Source of the DNA: Natrinema gari JCM 14663
GTDB taxonomy: Archaea > Halobacteriota > Halobacteria > Halobacteriales > Natrialbaceae
Length of the DNA: 64,000 nucleotides
Reading direction: 5' to 3'
NCBI RefSeq assembly: GCF_000337175.1
Contig: NZ_AOIJ01000033.1
Span: forward strand, 103,157-167,156
Below the pieces are notes generated by a model that worked only from the letters and a program-made list of their open reading frames with translations, searched no databases and had not been told where the DNA came from. Below, in pieces: positions 28,567-36,174 of the stretch. Position numbers and translations under genes: made by a program. Each line of letters opens with the position of its first letter. Positions within the stretch are counted from its first letter, which is position 1.

Positions 28567-28950
28567 CTACAGGTCGGGAATCGGAACGACGACGACCGGC
28601 CGCGTCGCGTCGGCGAGAACCCGCCGCGCAGTCGCCCCGACAGCTCGCGTCGCGTCCGGATCGCCACCGTGCGCGCCGATGACGAGTTCGTCGACATCGA
28701 TCGCCGCCGCCGTCTCGAGGAGCACCGGTGCCGGGGATCCCGATCGGCGCTCCGTCTCGACGCCACCGGCAGCCCCGAGTCGGACGGCAGCGACGTTCAA
28801 CGCCTCGTCGGCGTCACGGCGTGCCGTCGGATCGTCGGCCGGGAAGACGGCGACAGCAGTCACGGTATCGGCCGAGGTCACCCGGTCGTCGAGATAGTCA
28901 CAGATCGCCGCTGTCGTGTGAACGGAATCAGTGCCGACGAGATAGTCCAT
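28567..28950 (-). CDS. UspA-family universal stress protein
   Basis: A 127-residue UspA fold: strand MDYLVGTD at the N-terminus, then ELVIGAHGGDPDATRAVGATARRVL, which resembles the ATP-binding G-2x-G-9x-G(S/T) motif though the first glycines are atypical, and a final strand PVVVVPIP. It is a single-domain cytosolic protein of unknown specific role. It is convergent with the VOC gene. Confidence 0.88.
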   Translation of the reverse strand: MDYLVGTDSVHTTAAICDYLDDRVTSADTVTAVAVFPADDPTARRDADEALNVAAVRLGAAGGVETERRSGSPAPVLLETAAAIDVDELVIGAHGGDPDATRAVGATARRVLADATRPVVVVPIPDL

Positions 28951-29299
28951 AGCGACGCTACGGTGACGTTCTCGAAGAACCCTGTGGACGGCGGCGAGTG
29001 AGATCGGACCCGAACGCCCGGATTTTCCGACCCAGAAAACACGCTCGTATCACTAATACGATGGCGTGGATAGGGACGGATGGGGGACGAGAGAGGCCGC
29101 ACCACACGCCTTCGTGGTCCCCCGTGCCTCCCCGCATCCGATCATCCCATGGGTCGCGACGCCAGCCTTGCCCCTCCGCCCCCGCGACTCCCCCTCGCGC
29201 GGGGGCGTCCTGCGTCGTTTGACCCCCTCCTCACTGTCAGCGGTACCGGTGATCCGGGATGGCTTCGGCCCTACACGTTTGTCGACCGCGACGACTCGG
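28951..29299. other. Gene-free stretch with strong hairpins
   Basis: Nearly 350 bases upstream of the UspA start and downstream of the membrane protein at 29300. No convincing coding frame is present. Its main content is the pair of hairpins at 29082-29217. Confidence 0.6.
29082..29217. other. Two C-rich palindromic hairpins (candidate structured RNA or intergenic repeat)
   Basis: Hairpin 1: GGGGGAC (29082-29088) pairs perfectly with GTCCCCC (29117-29123), enclosing a smaller CACG/CGTG stem with a four-base loop. Hairpin 2: CGCCCCCGCG (29177-29186) pairs perfectly with 29198-29207 and is wrapped by an outer CGACGC/GCGTCG stem (29157-29162 with 29212-29217). C-rich unpaired stretches recall the element at 17752. 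It could be a structured RNA or members of a dispersed palindromic intergenic family. Confidence 0.4.
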
Positions 29300-29611
29300 T
29301 CAGTGCCGCCCGTACAGCGAGTAGGTGATCGCGCCCAGTCCGAGCAGTCGACTCACGTTCTCGAGCAGCGCGATGACGATCTGATCCGCCCTGACGAACG
29401 TCGTCATCACCACGTTGACCAAGAAGGGACACAGCGTCAGCAAGAGGAGTCCAATGGAGAGATAGAGCATCGACGATGCATCGTTACGCCGGTAGCCACG
29501 GTAGGCCTGATAGGCGATAATCGTTCCGACAAGCGCGACGAGGAAGAGACTCGCGATCGTCAACAGCTCGAACAGCGTCACCTCGTCGATCCGGACGACC
29601 TCTCGATTCAT
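29300..29611 (-). CDS. Small three-helix membrane protein paired with an HTH regulator
   Basis: A 103-residue protein (starting MNREVVRID) with three hydrophobic helices: LTIASLFLVALVGTIIAYQAY, MLYLSIGLLLLTLCPFLVNVV and a third at the C-terminus (LLENVSRLLGLGAITYSL). Its ATG overlaps the stop of the upstream HTH gene by four bases, so translation is coupled. I recall such HTH plus three-helix pairs being widespread in haloarchaea (DUF7521-like), function unknown; the membrane protein may sense a signal for the regulator. Confidence 0.75.
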   Translation of the reverse strand: MNREVVRIDEVTLFELLTIASLFLVALVGTIIAYQAYRGYRRNDASSMLYLSIGLLLLTLCPFLVNVVMTTFVRADQIVIALLENVSRLLGLGAITYSLYGRH

Positions 29612-29979
29612 CGCATCCCCTCCCACATGCGAGTGAACTTGTCGGCGACGTCTTCCTCGCGATACGTCAACTCGAGAGTGAACGAGCCGTCCTCCAGCGA
29701 CAGCTCCAGTCGGTCGAGGTTCGCACTGTAGACGCTGTAGTGGTTGCCGTCGGAGGCGAGCTCCGTCTCTTCAGTGACGAGATCACACTCCTCGAGCCGA
29801 TCAAGCCGCCGATAGATCGTCGGGAGAGACGCGTCACATCGTTCGCTCAATGTGCTGGCAGACATGGGTTCGACGCTCGTGTGGGTGAGGATATCCCGTG
29901 CGTACTCGTCGTCGAGAACCGAAAGCAATGTCGACAGGTCAGTTTCCTCACTCACTGGTATAGCTGTTCCTTTCGGCAT
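29608..29979 (-). CDS. Winged-helix (ArsR-like) transcriptional regulator
   Basis: A 123-residue protein with an N-terminal winged helix. LSTLLSVLDDEYARDILTHT is the first helix pair, MSASTLSERCDASLPTIYRRLDRLEECDLV the recognition region, and a beta wing follows (HYSVYSANLDRLELSLEDG). The start at 29979 (MPKGTA) is favoured over an ATG three codons upstream. It overlaps the downstream membrane-protein gene by four bases. It is likely autoregulatory by analogy with similar pairs. Confidence 0.8.
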   Translation of the reverse strand: MPKGTAIPVSEETDLSTLLSVLDDEYARDILTHTSVEPMSASTLSERCDASLPTIYRRLDRLEECDLVTEETELASDGNHYSVYSANLDRLELSLEDGSFTLELTYREEDVADKFTRMWEGMR

Positions 29980-30216
29980 GGATATCAAAAGCAGTCCGAT
30001 TTTTCTGGACTAGAGAATACGTTTTCGCTCGCGGGCGTGAACGGAAAATCACCTGCAAGACAGAGGTCGATCAATCGGGACGCAAGGCGGTCCGGGACGC
30101 CAGCAGTCCGTCCGAACGGACGCGATCACGCCACGCGTTTTGTATATCGGGATGTGGTTTACCAGAGGCGGGGCAACGCGGTAAACCGACACGGCGGTCG
30201 ATGTCGGGCGAAACAG

Positions 30217-30951
30217 CTACTCGTGAGCGTCCGCCCACGCGATCCAGTCGAACAGTCGATCGCGCAGTCGTTGCTCGCCGGCCGCCGAAAACCGGTGTCC
30301 CTCGCCTGCGAACCGCTCGACGAGGACGTCGGTCTCGAGGCGCGCGGCGGCGGCGAAGCTATCGGCCGGATCGACGACCGCGTCCGCGCCGCCGTGGAAG
30401 ATCGCGACCGGAACGTCGAGTTCGTCGACGACGTCGTCGAACGGATACCGATCGAGCGCGTCGAAAAACCGCCGTTCGACTCGGTCGCCGGTGTCGAACG
30501 TCCACGCGCCCTCACGTTCGACGACGGTCCGGTACTCGTCGAACGTCTCGATGGTTGTCACGGGTGCACGCGTCGCGACCGCCTCGACCCGCTCGTCCTC
30601 GGCGGCGGCGTGGACGGCGACTTTGCCGCCGAAACTCGAGCCGAACAGCACGTACGTCCGGGGATCGAAGTAGTCGACGACGTGCTGGAGGTCAGTGAGT
30701 CGCGTCTCGAGCGTCGAGTCGACGAACTCGCCGTCGGACTCGCCACAGCCCCTGGCATCGAACCGGACGGCGTTGTACCCCGCCTCGCTGGCCCGGCGAC
30801 ACCGGGCTTCGTAACTGCCTGACTTGTCGCTGCGTAGGCCATGGCAACAGACGAGCCAGTCGTCGGAGTCGGCCTCGTGGTGGACGGCGGCGACGGTCGG
30901 AGCGGCGTCCGTCGTCGCGTTACCGACCGGAACGCGGTGTGTCTCGGGCAT
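30217..30951 (-). CDS. Alpha/beta hydrolase
   Basis: A 244-residue serine hydrolase. The oxyanion-hole HG is in LVCCHGLRSDKSG, the nucleophile elbow is GSSFGG, the acid is in FHGGADAVVDP and the catalytic His in GEGHRF. RFDARGCGESDG is also typical of the family. There is no signal peptide, so it is cytosolic; esterase or thioesterase specificity cannot be told. It is divergent from the small zinc-ribbon gene with a 300-base gap in which I see no gene. Confidence 0.9.
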   Translation of the reverse strand: MPETHRVPVGNATTDAAPTVAAVHHEADSDDWLVCCHGLRSDKSGSYEARCRRASEAGYNAVRFDARGCGESDGEFVDSTLETRLTDLQHVVDYFDPRTYVLFGSSFGGKVAVHAAAEDERVEAVATRAPVTTIETFDEYRTVVEREGAWTFDTGDRVERRFFDALDRYPFDDVVDELDVPVAIFHGGADAVVDPADSFAAAARLETDVLVERFAGEGHRFSAAGEQRLRDRLFDWIAWADAHE

Positions 30952-31256
30952 CTCGTATCCCGGCGGACGGCTGCCGGGGCCTTGATAGCTGTGTCCCGAC
31001 GGTCGCTCGAGGCCGGTCCATCGTCACCGCTGCAATACTGCGGCGGTCGGTCCGAAGCGATCTCGGGATGACCATGGATGGGGCCGGATCGAGAGTTTCA
31101 GCCCCGTTCGACGGGCTGTGCGGCCGTCGGGACGAACGAGTCCGGAACGGAGCGACGGACTCGAACCCGATTCCGGCGCGCCGACCCCACACCGCGGCCC
31201 TGCGACTGGTGTACTCCGGCGAACCGTTTATCGCTCGCCGGCGAGTTGGTTCGTGT

Positions 31257-31421
31257 ATGACCCGCACGACCTACCGGTGTCCGTGTGGCGCACGCATCGC
31301 GTTCAAACAGGACCTCGAGAAGCAATCCGGCGTCCCGACGCCGGACTGGCAGTGCAAGGACTGCGGGACGCCGGTCCCAGGGATAACGGCCGAGAAGATC
31401 AGACATCAACATCCCTCCTGA
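31257..31421 (+). CDS. Small zinc-ribbon protein
   Basis: A 54-residue protein with two Cys knuckles (CPCG near residue 8 and CKDCG near residue 33) that should bind one zinc ion. Such small CPxCG-type proteins are numerous in haloarchaea and often regulatory. The ATG at 31257 is chosen because the upstream open frame has no family character and the zinc knuckle then starts at residue 8. Confidence 0.7.
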   Translation: MTRTTYRCPCGARIAFKQDLEKQSGVPTPDWQCKDCGTPVPGITAEKIRHQHPS

Positions 31422-31873
31422 ATCGCCGCGTGGAATCGGAAACGGCGCTGCCGCCCCCTCGATAAACCAAATAGAGATATATTAAAGAGTGGCGTATTGG
31501 GGTTGGACTACGACGGCTATAGAGGGACTCCGATGTGTGATGGCGGAGGCATTGGTTCGTCGGAACGACGGCGAATCGCTTCTCGCTAATCGAGGTGCTG
31601 GACAGCTTCGAACTCAGGTCTCGAAGCACTCGTCAACCGAGACCCATGTCTCAGGTCTCGAGGTGACGATGGCATCGACGTCGACCACCTCGTCAGTGGT
31701 AGGGACTCGACCCAACCGTTGTCCCAGTTTGCAGACTATCGCCGACAGCTATCCCGCCGGTCCGGCCGTGTAGAGACGTATGCTGAAAACTGTTCGCACG
31801 GATATTCGGCCATCGTGCTATGCGGACGTATTATAATTCGTTTTACCAGTCGTCCCGCTCTGCCGACCTGCAG
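31422..31873. other. Gene-poor stretch
   Basis: About 450 bases, AT-richer around 31460-31490, where GAGATATATTAAAG looks like a promoter. A 12-base direct repeat CTCAGGTCTCGA occurs at 31613-31624 and 31640-31651. No open frame here looks like a conserved protein; decayed coding DNA is possible. Confidence 0.45.
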
Positions 31874-32941
31874 ATGTCCGAGATACACGACGACGAGCGA
31901 CGAACCGACCACCCGGATACATCCAGTGGCGCGCTCCGCCGCCGATCGTTTATCGTCGCGGCCGGTACGTCGGCGACCGGAATCAGCGGCGCTGCGGGGG
32001 CAACGCCCAGTCACGAGAGCAGAGACGACACTCCCGACACCCGCCAACACGACGAGTCAAAGCGGAACCACTCCATCGGTCGCGACGGCGATCCGAACCT
32101 GATCGCCCACCGTGGCTTCGCCGGCCTCTATCCCGAGAACACCGTCGGCGCGGTCGACGCCGCTGCTCGCGGCGGCCAGTCCGCAATCGCCCCCTCACGC
32201 GGTGCCGACATGATCGAAATCGACGTCGTTCCGACCGCCGAAAACGACGTCGTCGTATTCCACGATAGCCGACTCGCCGGTCGCGACGGCGGCGAGCGCG
32301 GACTCACCGACACCGAGGGCGTCGTCTGGGAGACCGATACGGCGACCGTCACGAACGCCGAGGTCCTCGCAAGCGGCGAAACCGTCCCCCGGTTGCGGTC
32401 CGTCCTCGAGGCGATTCCACCCCACGTCGGCGTCAACGTCGAGCTGAAGAACCCGGGGTCGTTCGACGTGGCCTTCGCCGAATCGCTGCCGCAGGCGGAA
32501 CTCGAGGAACGGAAGCAACGCTGGCAGCCCTTCGTCGCGCGAGTGCTCGACATCGTCGATGACTTCCACCACGAGTACCTCTTCTCGTCGTTTTACGAGG
32601 CGGCGCTGGCGACGACCCGCGACGCGTCCGACTACGCCGTCGCGCCGTTGCTCTGGAACTCCGTTCAGGAGGGTGTCGAAATCGCGCGACGCTACGACTC
32701 CGAGGCGATTCATCCACCCTACCACATGATTCGAGGAACGCCGTTTTACGCCGATCAGCGCTACGAGGACGGAGCCGGCTGGGCTGACATCGATCTCCTC
32801 GCCGTCGCACACGAGGAGGGCCGGGACGTGAACGTCTTCACGCTCGCGACGTGGTACCAGGGCGAACAGCTCGCAGCGGCCGGCGTCGACGGACTCATCA
32901 GCGACCACGCGGACGTGCTCCGGTTCGGCGCGACACGGTGA
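31874..32941 (+). CDS. Tat-exported glycerophosphodiester phosphodiesterase
   Basis: A 355-residue GDPD-family protein. A Tat signal (ALRRRSFIVAAGTSATG) indicates export folded. Catalytic elements are HRGFAGLYPENT (His-Arg and Glu-Asn-Thr), EIDVVPTAENDVVVFHD (metal-binding Glu/Asp and the second His) and VELK. The C-terminal GVDGLISDHAD is also characteristic. It should hydrolyse glycerophosphodiesters, perhaps from archaeal lipids or dead cells, at the cell surface. The start at 31874 places the twin arginines near residue 25; an upstream in-frame ATG at 31820 would give an overlong signal. Confidence 0.9.
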   Translation: MSEIHDDERRTDHPDTSSGALRRRSFIVAAGTSATGISGAAGATPSHESRDDTPDTRQHDESKRNHSIGRDGDPNLIAHRGFAGLYPENTVGAVDAAARGGQSAIAPSRGADMIEIDVVPTAENDVVVFHDSRLAGRDGGERGLTDTEGVVWETDTATVTNAEVLASGETVPRLRSVLEAIPPHVGVNVELKNPGSFDVAFAESLPQAELEERKQRWQPFVARVLDIVDDFHHEYLFSSFYEAALATTRDASDYAVAPLLWNSVQEGVEIARRYDSEAIHPPYHMIRGTPFYADQRYEDGAGWADIDLLAVAHEEGRDVNVFTLATWYQGEQLAAAGVDGLISDHADVLRFGATR

Positions 32942-33163
32942 CTCCGAGGGAGACGGACCACCGGATGGGATCGCAGCCAGGTCACACGGTTCCGATCTAT
33001 GAGACCGAAACACCGATTTAGGAGCGTAGAACAGTATCCAACGAGTAATGATCCGTGGCGGTACCCACACGATCCGTTCTTGCCGCGGTGATACCCGCCA
33101 CGAGCGGCGACACGGGGGCTCGAGATCGCGTCTCCGTCCGATACCGGGGCGGGTGATCGCGTC

Positions 33164-34282
33164 GTGACCGAGGTGGCGATCGCCGACGCGGTCGACGCCT
33201 ATCTCCAGCGAAAAGCCGTCGGCGATCCCGACGGCCCGGGCGCGGGAGCCTACGCGTCCAACGCGGAATCGATCCTCCGGCGGTGGGCCACCTGGCTCGA
33301 GGACGAGCACGAGCTCACGTCGCTGTTCGCGCTCGAGGTCGACCACATGCGCGCCTACGCCAAGGAACTCCGCCGGCGGACGGAGCGCGGGGAGTACACC
33401 GCCTCGACCGCGGGCACCTACTACGCGGTGGTCCGTGCGTTCCTTTCGTGGTGCGTTCGCGGCGGCGTCCTCGAGCGAAACCCCGCGGCGACCGACCGCG
33501 CCGAGGCCGCACTGCCGACCGCCGACACGCGGCCGTCCGATGACTCCTGGACGGCCGACCAGCGGCGCGAACTCGAGCGCTACGTCCGCGAGCGGGTGCT
33601 CGAGGCCGACGCCCAGTCGACGAGCGAGCGCCGCACTCGGCTGCGCGAGTACGCGATGGTCGCTGTCCTCGCTCACTCGACGGTCCGCGGCGCGGAACTG
33701 TTCCGGGTCCCGGAGGATGACCGACGCACGGGCGCGACCTGGGACGATGTCGACTTCTACACCGGGACGGTCCGCGTGCTGGGGAAGTCCCAGCGCCTCG
33801 AAGACGTGCCGCTTCCCGCCCGTGCGCGGACGCCGTTGCGGCGCTATCGGGTCGTTCTCGATCCGCCGTCGAACGACTGGCCGCTGTTTCCGACGGGACA
33901 TGCGCCGTCGATCGCCGCGCGAGTCCGGTCGGTGCTGGACGAGCGCGGCCACGACGAAGGCGAGATCGAGGCGCTGCTTGAGGACGCGACGGCGATGGAA
34001 CTCGCACGCGAGCGGTCGATCGCCCCGCCGGCGATCACCACCGAGGGCGCGCGGTCGATCCTGAAGCGACTCTGTGAGGCAGCCGTCGTCGACGTCGACG
34101 GGAACTACCTGACGCCGCGGGGCGTTCGCCGAGAGCACGACGACGTGTACCGACGCGAAGCAACGGCGTCGAAACCGACCCTGCGGGCGTCTGTCCTCGA
34201 ACAATCGATCGTGGTACAGGAAACGCAGCGGCCGCCCGAGACGGACACGAAGCGGCGCGACGAGCAGTCGGGGACGGAGTGA
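33164..34282 (+). CDS. Tyrosine-recombinase-like protein, probably catalytically dead
   Basis: A 372-residue protein with a GTG start. Residues ~1-105 form a SAM-like core-binding domain (YLQRKAVGDPDGPGAGAYASN onward). The catalytic-type domain keeps the first Arg (HSTVRGAEL) and the beta-hairpin Lys (GKSQR). The usual HxxR reads as Arg-x-x-Arg in TPRGVRRE, and after this there is no Tyr at the nucleophile position; the only later Tyr is in DVYRRE. It may be a domesticated DNA-binding protein. No att repeat or prophage genes are nearby, and it is convergent with the Mrp operon. Confidence 0.75.
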   Translation: MTEVAIADAVDAYLQRKAVGDPDGPGAGAYASNAESILRRWATWLEDEHELTSLFALEVDHMRAYAKELRRRTERGEYTASTAGTYYAVVRAFLSWCVRGGVLERNPAATDRAEAALPTADTRPSDDSWTADQRRELERYVRERVLEADAQSTSERRTRLREYAMVAVLAHSTVRGAELFRVPEDDRRTGATWDDVDFYTGTVRVLGKSQRLEDVPLPARARTPLRRYRVVLDPPSNDWPLFPTGHAPSIAARVRSVLDERGHDEGEIEALLEDATAMELARERSIAPPAITTEGARSILKRLCEAAVVDVDGNYLTPRGVRREHDDVYRREATASKPTLRASVLEQSIVVQETQRPPETDTKRRDEQSGTE

Positions 34283-34335
34283 GCGACACGGGCTGGTGGG
34301 CCGCTTCTCCGACGACGACTCTCCGACGACGACTC

Positions 34336-36174
34336 TCAGACGACGAGGAGCCACAGGACCACCGTGAGGACGAGCGTCAGCAGCAGCACGGTGGTGCCGA
34401 TACCGGTCCGGAGGTGGATCGTCGACGGGCGGCCGCCGTCGGTCGGCTGGCGTTCGTCAACGGCGACCAGCCAGTCGGGCAACTGCCCCGCCGCCGTGTC
34501 GACAGCGATGACGGGGTTGTTCCCGATCCAGTAACAACGTTTGACCGCGCCGACGACGGTCCGGTCGACGGCGGCGTAGGCCTCGGTGACGCCGAGCATC
34601 GTCCAGCGACTGACGGCGTAGGTTGCGGGGTAGACGACCATCACCGGATCGCCGAGGTCGAGTTTCGAGAGCGGCTTCCGGACGACGACGAAGGTGACGG
34701 CCGCGACGCCGGTCAGGATCCCCGCCGTCTCGAGATGGCCCAGACTGTAGGGATGGAGATGGCCGGGCCCGCCGTAATACTCGAACTCGATGCCATGGAT
34801 CGTCGGCGCGAGGTCGGCCAGCCCCTGCCACCAGACGCCGAAGAGGAGGCAAGCCCCGCCCAGCCCGAGCATCGCGACGGTCTGGCCGGGTTTGGCGTCC
34901 GCGACCTCGTAGTCGCTCTCGCCGTGGAAGAAGACGTAGTAGCCGAGCTTGATAAAGGACAGCAGGGTCCCGATCGCGCCGAGCCAGAGCAGCCAGTACA
35001 GCGCCTGATACTCCGGCTGGCCGTAGTAGTGAGGATCGGCCGCATTGAAGAGCATCCCCTTGCTGACGTAGCCGTTAAAGCCCGGAATCGCGGTGATCGA
35101 GAGTGCGCCGAACCCGAACCCGATCGCGGTCAGTGGCATCTCGCGCCAGAGGCCGCCCAGCTTGTACAGGTCCTCCTCGCCGGTGCGATAGATGACGACG
35201 CCGACGGCCATGAACAGCAGGCTCTTGAACAGCACGTTGTTGAACAGGTGGCTCATCGCGCCGGCGGCGGCGAGATCCGACCCCATCGTGGCCATACCGA
35301 TCCCGGCGACGATATAACCCAGTTGGGCCTGAATGTGATAGGAGAGGAGCGCCCGCATGTCGTGTTGCAACAGGGCAAAAGTCGCGCCATAGACGGCCAT
35401 CAAGCCGCCCATGTACGCGATGTAAATACCCAGATCGCTCCCGGCATCGACCGGGAACGCTCGGTAGAGGACGAACGCGCTCGTCTTCGTCGTGTACACC
35501 GAGAGGAAGACGGAAGCCGCGATGTGGGGTCGTGGATAGGTGTCGGGGAGCCAGGTGTGGACGCCAATGAAGGCGACGTTGACACCCATCCCGAGCACGG
35601 CAAGCAGCGCCGGAATCCCGTTTGCGATCCCGGTCTCAGTGTAGATGAACGTCCCAGTCTGAACGTAATGAGCGGCGATCGCCAGCATTACGAGTACACC
35701 ACCAGTGCCGTGGAACAGCGCGTACCGGAAGCCAGCCCGAACCGCCTCGCCGCCGTAGTGCCAGACCACGAGCGTGCTGGTAACGGCCATCAACTCCCAC
35801 ATGAACAGGAGCACGAGCCAGTCGCCGGCGAACGCTGCCCCGATCGACGAAGAGACGTAGACGAGCGCGAACGCGACCAGCGTCTTACTGGCCTCGCTCG
35901 AGTAGGCGTAGATGACGCTACAGACCCCGAGGAAGCCGAGGCCAAGCCCGACCATTCGGGAGAAATCGTCGACGTAGAACGGGACGACCTTGAATCCGAG
36001 GAAGGTCCCAGCCAGGTGTTGTCCCTCGGGTGCGAGCAGCGAGACCGCCAGAACCGCCGCGAGGCTCGCCGCGCCGACGGCGAAGCCGGTGATTCGGGGC
36101 AGGACGAGCACGAGCAGCGCCGCCGCGAAGACGATAAGCGGCGGGTAGGCCATCGAGAGGGGCTCGAGTGCCAT
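34336..36174 (-). CDS. Mrp antiporter NuoL/M/N-type subunit (third D-like), last gene of operon
   Basis: A 612-residue membrane protein of the proton-conducting antiporter family with about 14-16 helices. Conserved points are WELMAVTSTLVVW (Glu in the fifth helix region), GVHTWLPDTYPRPHIAASVFLS and HLFNNVLFKSLLFMAVG with the Lys of the broken helix. Its ATG shares one base with the stop of the preceding gene (TGATG). A C-terminal extension of about 150 residues beyond the core ends in a single helix. It is one of three such subunits; together with DUF4040 they replace the fused MrpA of bacteria. Confidence 0.9.
   Translation of the reverse strand: MALEPLSMAYPPLIVFAAALLVLVLPRITGFAVGAASLAAVLAVSLLAPEGQHLAGTFLGFKVVPFYVDDFSRMVGLGLGFLGVCSVIYAYSSEASKTLVAFALVYVSSSIGAAFAGDWLVLLFMWELMAVTSTLVVWHYGGEAVRAGFRYALFHGTGGVLVMLAIAAHYVQTGTFIYTETGIANGIPALLAVLGMGVNVAFIGVHTWLPDTYPRPHIAASVFLSVYTTKTSAFVLYRAFPVDAGSDLGIYIAYMGGLMAVYGATFALLQHDMRALLSYHIQAQLGYIVAGIGMATMGSDLAAAGAMSHLFNNVLFKSLLFMAVGVVIYRTGEEDLYKLGGLWREMPLTAIGFGFGALSITAIPGFNGYVSKGMLFNAADPHYYGQPEYQALYWLLWLGAIGTLLSFIKLGYYVFFHGESDYEVADAKPGQTVAMLGLGGACLLFGVWWQGLADLAPTIHGIEFEYYGGPGHLHPYSLGHLETAGILTGVAAVTFVVVRKPLSKLDLGDPVMVVYPATYAVSRWTMLGVTEAYAAVDRTVVGAVKRCYWIGNNPVIAVDTAAGQLPDWLVAVDERQPTDGGRPSTIHLRTGIGTTVLLLTLVLTVVLWLLVV

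Noticed and set aside
29041..29300. SRP RNA or RNase P RNA
   Set aside because: The GGAAGG-type SRP domain IV loop and RNase P conserved core were looked for on both strands and not found.
29066..29731. Plus-strand frames across the hairpin region at 29.1 kb
   Set aside because: Pro/Arg/Ser-rich translation of C-rich palindromes; no codon bias; hairpins explain the sequence better.
31489..31773. 94-codon frame in the gap before the phosphodiesterase
   Set aside because: No family resemblance, Ser/Thr-rich low-complexity end and internal direct repeats; more likely decayed or non-coding DNA.
32195..34354. 719-codon minus-strand frame opposite the phosphodiesterase and recombinase genes
   Set aside because: Shadow frame of two genes with recognisable domains; no motifs or start context of its own.
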